Shown here: one piece after another, positions 61,198-64,000 of the stretch
How positions within the stretch are numbered: the stretch's first letter is position 1
How the letters are laid out: each line of letters opens with the position of its first letter
Assembly: GCF_050389805.1 (NCBI RefSeq)
Contig: NZ_CP130945.1
Coordinates: forward strand, 1,488,001 to 1,552,000
DNA length: 64,000 nt
Direction of reading: 5' to 3'
Source of the DNA: Bacillus_BD sp050389805
Lineage (GTDB): Bacteria > Bacillota > Bacilli > Bacillales > Cytobacillaceae
Made by a program: the position numbers and the translations under genes
The notes under the pieces: generated by a model
The model's database searches: none
What the model was told of the DNA's origin: nothing
The model's input: only the letters and a program-made list of their open reading frames with translations

Positions 61198-61695
61198 ATG
61201 ATTTGCGAAGACTCTAATTATTATCATCCAATGAATTATTATTCAACGAATTATTTTCCTGGTTATTATCCAGATTCCATGATGCGGAGCGCACAACAAC
61301 CTGTCGGCGGCTTCCCGTCGACGATACCCGCTGGAGTACAACCTGCCGGCTTCCCGATGGCTATGCATTCCGGACCCTCGTATGCCGTCCCGACGGTCCC
61401 GTTGGGAGGTGTGAGGCAAGAATCATTTATCGAAAATATCATACGTTTCAACAAAGGTAAGATTGGTACATTCTACTTTACTTACCAAGGTAACAACAAA
61501 TGGAATGCGATGGTTTACCGCGGGCGCGTAGAAACGGCTGGTCGTGACCACATCATTATCAGTGACCCGTCTAGCGGCAAACGCTACCTGCTACTGATGT
61601 CAAATCTTGACTGGGTAGAATTTGATGAACAAATTAACTATCCTGTGGAAGAAATTAGTCCGGAAGTCCAGGCGTCCATGACGACATCGGAATGA
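61198..61695 (+). CDS. gerQ: Spore coat protein GerQ
   Basis: 165 residues. A Tyr/Pro/Met-rich N-terminal half (YYHPMNYYSTNYFPGYYPDS) and the conserved C-terminal domain (ESFIENIIRFNKGKIGTFYF, GRDHIIISDPSSGKRYLL, LDWVEFDEQINY). GerQ keeps CwlJ in the coat and is crosslinked by transglutaminase. ATG 61198 with AAGGAGTGG upstream. This pair looks richer in G+C than its surroundings. Confidence 0.93.
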   Translation: MICEDSNYYHPMNYYSTNYFPGYYPDSMMRSAQQPVGGFPSTIPAGVQPAGFPMAMHSGPSYAVPTVPLGGVRQESFIENIIRFNKGKIGTFYFTYQGNNKWNAMVYRGRVETAGRDHIIISDPSSGKRYLLLMSNLDWVEFDEQINYPVEEISPEVQASMTTSE

Positions 61696-61827
61696 GTTTG
61701 TAGAAGTTATCGCTAAAATGCAAATATATTCAAGTTAGGTATGGGTCTCAAAATAAGTTTTTAAATGATTCTATGATGGTTTTTTGAGGAAAATGAGTAT
61801 TAATAAAAAATTAAACAATTATTTCTT

Positions 61828-61860
61828 GAACACCGCTCCACTTGTGAACGGTGTTCTGTT
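61828..61860 (+). terminator. Terminator after cwlJ-gerQ
   Basis: GAACACCG and CGGTGTTC arms, then TGTTTGTTT. Confidence 0.65.
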
Positions 61861-62138
61861 TGTTTATCGTTAAATTTTCATAGAGACGGATCTCCGAAAG
61901 AAGTCTCTCTCTTCAAGCGTGAGAAGTGCGTAGCCCAACGGTAAGAGGGTGATGAAGGCGGATTCGGTTCCACTGGTATTAAGTAGTATAATTACTATGA
62001 AATCGATCGAAGCCGGATGTATACATACTTGCTAAGTGTTTCAATTTGACTAAGTAGGTGTCATTAAAGGATATGATTTGTGATACATGGACTAAGAAGT
62101 AATCACGAACTATATACAAAGTACTAAGATCCGTTAAA
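61861..62138. other. Intergenic stretch
   Basis: No gene or RNA recognised between the gerQ terminator and the ndk terminator; slightly GC-richer around 61910-61970. Confidence 0.35.
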
Positions 62139-62178
62139 AGTCAATCCCCTTAGCACGAATATGTCAAGGGGATTGACT
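62139..62178 (-). terminator. Terminator of ndk
   Basis: AGTCAATCCCCTT and AAGGGGATTGACT arms, with a TTTTA tail on the minus strand. Confidence 0.8.
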
Positions 62179-62186
62179 AAAACAGT

Positions 62187-62648
62187 CTAACTAGATTGTC
62201 GATCTTCGAATGGAAAATCGTCTTCTGAGATATGCTTTTTCATAAGACCAAAGAAATTCTCAATTTCTCGTTCTGCACTTAAGAGAGAATCTGAACCATG
62301 GATGACATTCTCTTCCTTTGTAAATGCAAAGTCACCACGAATTGTACCTGGCATGGCTTCCGATGGACTTGTCTTTCCAATCATAAGTCTAGAAATCTCA
62401 ATGATATTTTCCCCTTCCCAAACCATGGCAAACACAGGACCTGATGTAATAAAATCCACTAATTCACCGAAAAACGGCTTGTTCTGATGCTCTATATAAT
62501 GATACTCAGCTTTAGAACGGTCAATGATCATAAGCTCTGCATTTAATAAAGTAAAACCCTTTTGCTCAAAGCGTTTGATAATTTCTCCGATTAACCCTCG
62601 TCTTACACCATCAGGTTTGACCATGATAAACGTTCGTTGTAAAGTCAT
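62187..62648 (-). CDS. ndk: Nucleoside diphosphate kinase
   Basis: 153 residues from the ATG at 62648 (GAGGTGATTG upstream). RTFIMVKPDGVRRGLIGEII, then the active-site His in NVIHGSDSLLSAEREI. Transfers the gamma phosphate between NTPs and NDPs. Single gene with its own terminator. Upstream in-frame codons to 62744 lack a ribosome site. The 290 bases upstream show no other gene. Confidence 0.95.
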   Translation of the reverse strand: MTLQRTFIMVKPDGVRRGLIGEIIKRFEQKGFTLLNAELMIIDRSKAEYHYIEHQNKPFFGELVDFITSGPVFAMVWEGENIIEISRLMIGKTSPSEAMPGTIRGDFAFTKEENVIHGSDSLLSAEREIENFFGLMKKHISEDDFPFEDRQSS

Positions 62649-62938
62649 ACAATCACCTCTAGCTAAAATAATTTGTTTCAATAAGGTCACCAATACCAGG
62701 ATTTGATGAACTCTTTTTAAAAGGTTGATACTAACATTGTCCATTATGGCAAAATATGATAAATTTCAAACCAAGTAACATTAAAAATGTTTAAGTTGAA
62801 AACATTTTTCTTTTCAAAAGAAACATGTTTTTCCGAAAGTCAGATGAAAGGGAGTAGATTTTTATTCACGTTCGTTCCATAAAAATGTCCGTGTTAGTTT
62901 TGGAAAGGGACTTTATAGTTCAGGAAACCTTCTTGAAG

Positions 62939-63292
62939 TTAAATTGCAGAAGCCAACGATTTGACGTGGAACTCTATTCCGATTCGAGCTCCAATATGAA
63001 GAAAATATAATAAGAAACGATAAGAAAACAAAGCAGGTGGGGGAGTCTGGATATCCTCTTCGGAAAATCCAACTGGAGTCGGATATACTTCGTCACTTAG
63101 TATCTTTTTTCGTTTATTTATAATTTCCGTATTCTGTTGCAAGACGTAGCCATATAAAGTTTTAATGTCTTTGTCCCTTGTTTGTTCCTGAAAAGCGGTT
63201 TAATACCATTGGGACATTTGATTAATGGTATAGCCAGTCCAAAGATAACCAAGTTCGGATGCTGTAACGGCAATGGACTTTTGATTTCTCAT
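62939..63292 (-). pseudogene. DUF3231 family gene, truncated with in-frame stop
   Basis: ATG 63292 overlaps the upstream stop (TAATG). Reads VTASELGYLWTGYTINQMSQWY, then TAA, then TAFQEQTRDKDIKTLYGYVL...PTPVGFSEEDIQ...LFSYRFLLYFLHIGARIGIEF before ending. Full DUF3231 proteins are about 330 residues; here one nonsense codon and loss of the second half leave only a first domain. Function of the family is unknown. Confidence 0.7.
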
Positions 63293-64000
63293 TATGACGT
63301 AACTCCTTTTTTTATTTTTACATAAGGTCGAAGTAAATAGCTTGCCACTTTTAATGGATTAACGGTTTTCGTTTGGAATAATTTTTCACCCCAATAACCT
63401 TGCATGGCTCGTACAATTCGATCAATTCCTTCATCGGATAGTTGCTCGATTGCCCTTCGTAAAACAAGTGAATGGTCATAGCTTTGACGCAAGGGTTCCA
63501 TTAACTCCTCATATTTTCCCAAACCGCATAGATCGTACGCCGCATACACGCCGCTTAAAAGAGCGGCATACTGTCCAAAGCCCATGAACGGCATCATGCT
63601 TCCAAAACAATTTCCTACATAAAATGTATTACCTATTCGTGCCGACCGACAGATGCCAATGGGATACTCCGTTATTTGAAACTGATCCGTTACCGGTAAA
63701 TCTTGATTTAACTGATGACGAACTTTTTGATAAAAAAGATCCCATAGTTGGTCCATTGAATGCCCTATATTCGGATAGTCTGGTATCGCTATGGAGATCA
63801 CGGCTTCTTTTTCTGAATAAGGAATGAGAAAACCATACCCATAGGGTGCAATTGTATAATCAACCCAAGCCATGATCGTATATCGATCAAACTGACCTTC
63901 CACTGTGGTTCCTTTAATTGAAACGGTTAAATCTTCTCTGAAGTTCCTCGTCTCTTTAGCGTAGGCTCCGTCCCCAGTGGCCATAACAACATGCGAAAAT
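63292..64000 (-). CDS. FAD-dependent oxidoreductase, C-terminal part (5' end outside window)
   Basis: The frame is open to the window edge (FSHVVMATGDGAYAK). The visible 236 residues include VEGQFDRYTIMAWVDYTIAP, YGYGFLIPYSEKEAVISIA and FYVGNCFGSMMPFMGFGQYAALLSG, the last being the FAD-contacting GD/G(A)-type motif of the geranylgeranyl-reductase-like flavoprotein family. Substrate unknown. Coupled to the broken DUF3231 gene by TAATG overlap. Confidence 0.8.
   Translation of the reverse strand, partial: FSHVVMATGDGAYAKETRNFREDLTVSIKGTTVEGQFDRYTIMAWVDYTIAPYGYGFLIPYSEKEAVISIAIPDYPNIGHSMDQLWDLFYQKVRHQLNQDLPVTDQFQITEYPIGICRSARIGNTFYVGNCFGSMMPFMGFGQYAALLSGVYAAYDLCGLGKYEELMEPLRQSYDHSLVLRRAIEQLSDEGIDRIVRAMQGYWGEKLFQTKTVNPLKVASYLLRPYVKIKKGVTS

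Noticed and set aside
61870..62135. Possible RNA gene or IS end in a GC-richer stretch
   Set aside because: No cloverleaf, inverted repeat or transposase trace could be made out.

Overview
The window is a low-GC chromosomal segment of an endospore-forming member of the Bacillaceae. This follows from strong AGGAGG ribosome sites, frequent TTG/GTG starts, the cwlJ-gerQ germination pair, GerPA/PF-family proteins, three YjcZ-type mini-proteins, a YheC/D-type ATP-grasp and LCP, YitT and TerC family proteins. No rRNA, tRNA or CRISPR array was seen. The genus cannot be fixed from sequence alone. Two genes run off the ends: the C-terminal part of an SMC-like ATPase on the left and an FAD oxidoreductase on the right.

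0-12.8 kb: CBS and Usp proteins, then a block that looks built for low-oxygen or redox life. It holds a NarL/NreC-type two-component system, an FMN-binding lipoprotein with a beta-helix tail whose upstream region carries an FNR-like box and a perfect palindrome, and a radical SAM-SPASM maturase followed by an unannotated 25-residue ORF that is a likely RiPP precursor. Two MOSC proteins flank this block. Next comes a HesB/IscA-like gene with an in-frame TGA at the usual Cys position and a SECIS-like hairpin, hence a candidate selenoprotein. A YrvL-like protein and an ADP-ribosylglycohydrolase with a DUF6508 partner follow.

12.8-27.3 kb: small regulators, then a spore-coat and germination island. 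It contains five GerPA/PF-like proteins, an Hsp20 protein, a GerPC-like coiled-coil protein, Lsm-like coat proteins (one His-rich), YjcZ proteins, a DUF2268 protease, two paralogous methyltransferases, a YheC/D ATP-grasp and a stand-alone aspartate decarboxylase (panD). A group II intron with a frameshifted reverse transcriptase sits just behind a terminator.

27.3-41.9 kb: decayed coding remnants, feoA with a naturally split feoB behind a DtxR/MntR-type palindrome, a P-type ATPase stub, a ZIP transporter, a candidate small RNA, a MATE exporter, LCP and TerC proteins, an exported phosphatase, a doubly broken FUSC/aromatic acid exporter gene, YiaAB and YitT membrane proteins and a glucosaminidase.

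41.9-50.8 kb: a bacitracin/lantibiotic-immunity-like ABC transporter with its own OmpR-type two-component system, phased TTAAGGT repeats upstream and a 51-residue peptide gene downstream. A second ABC drug exporter and a YdjM-like membrane hydrolase follow.

50.8-64 kb: hypothetical membrane proteins, then a BCCT transporter-TetR-CocE/NonD hydrolase operon behind tandem 17-bp operator repeats, an acyltransferase, cwlJ-gerQ, ndk and a broken DUF3231 gene coupled to the FAD oxidoreductase. A hairpin repeat related to CCAGTTTCTGGAAGGTGCC recurs through the window, often as a gene-end terminator.
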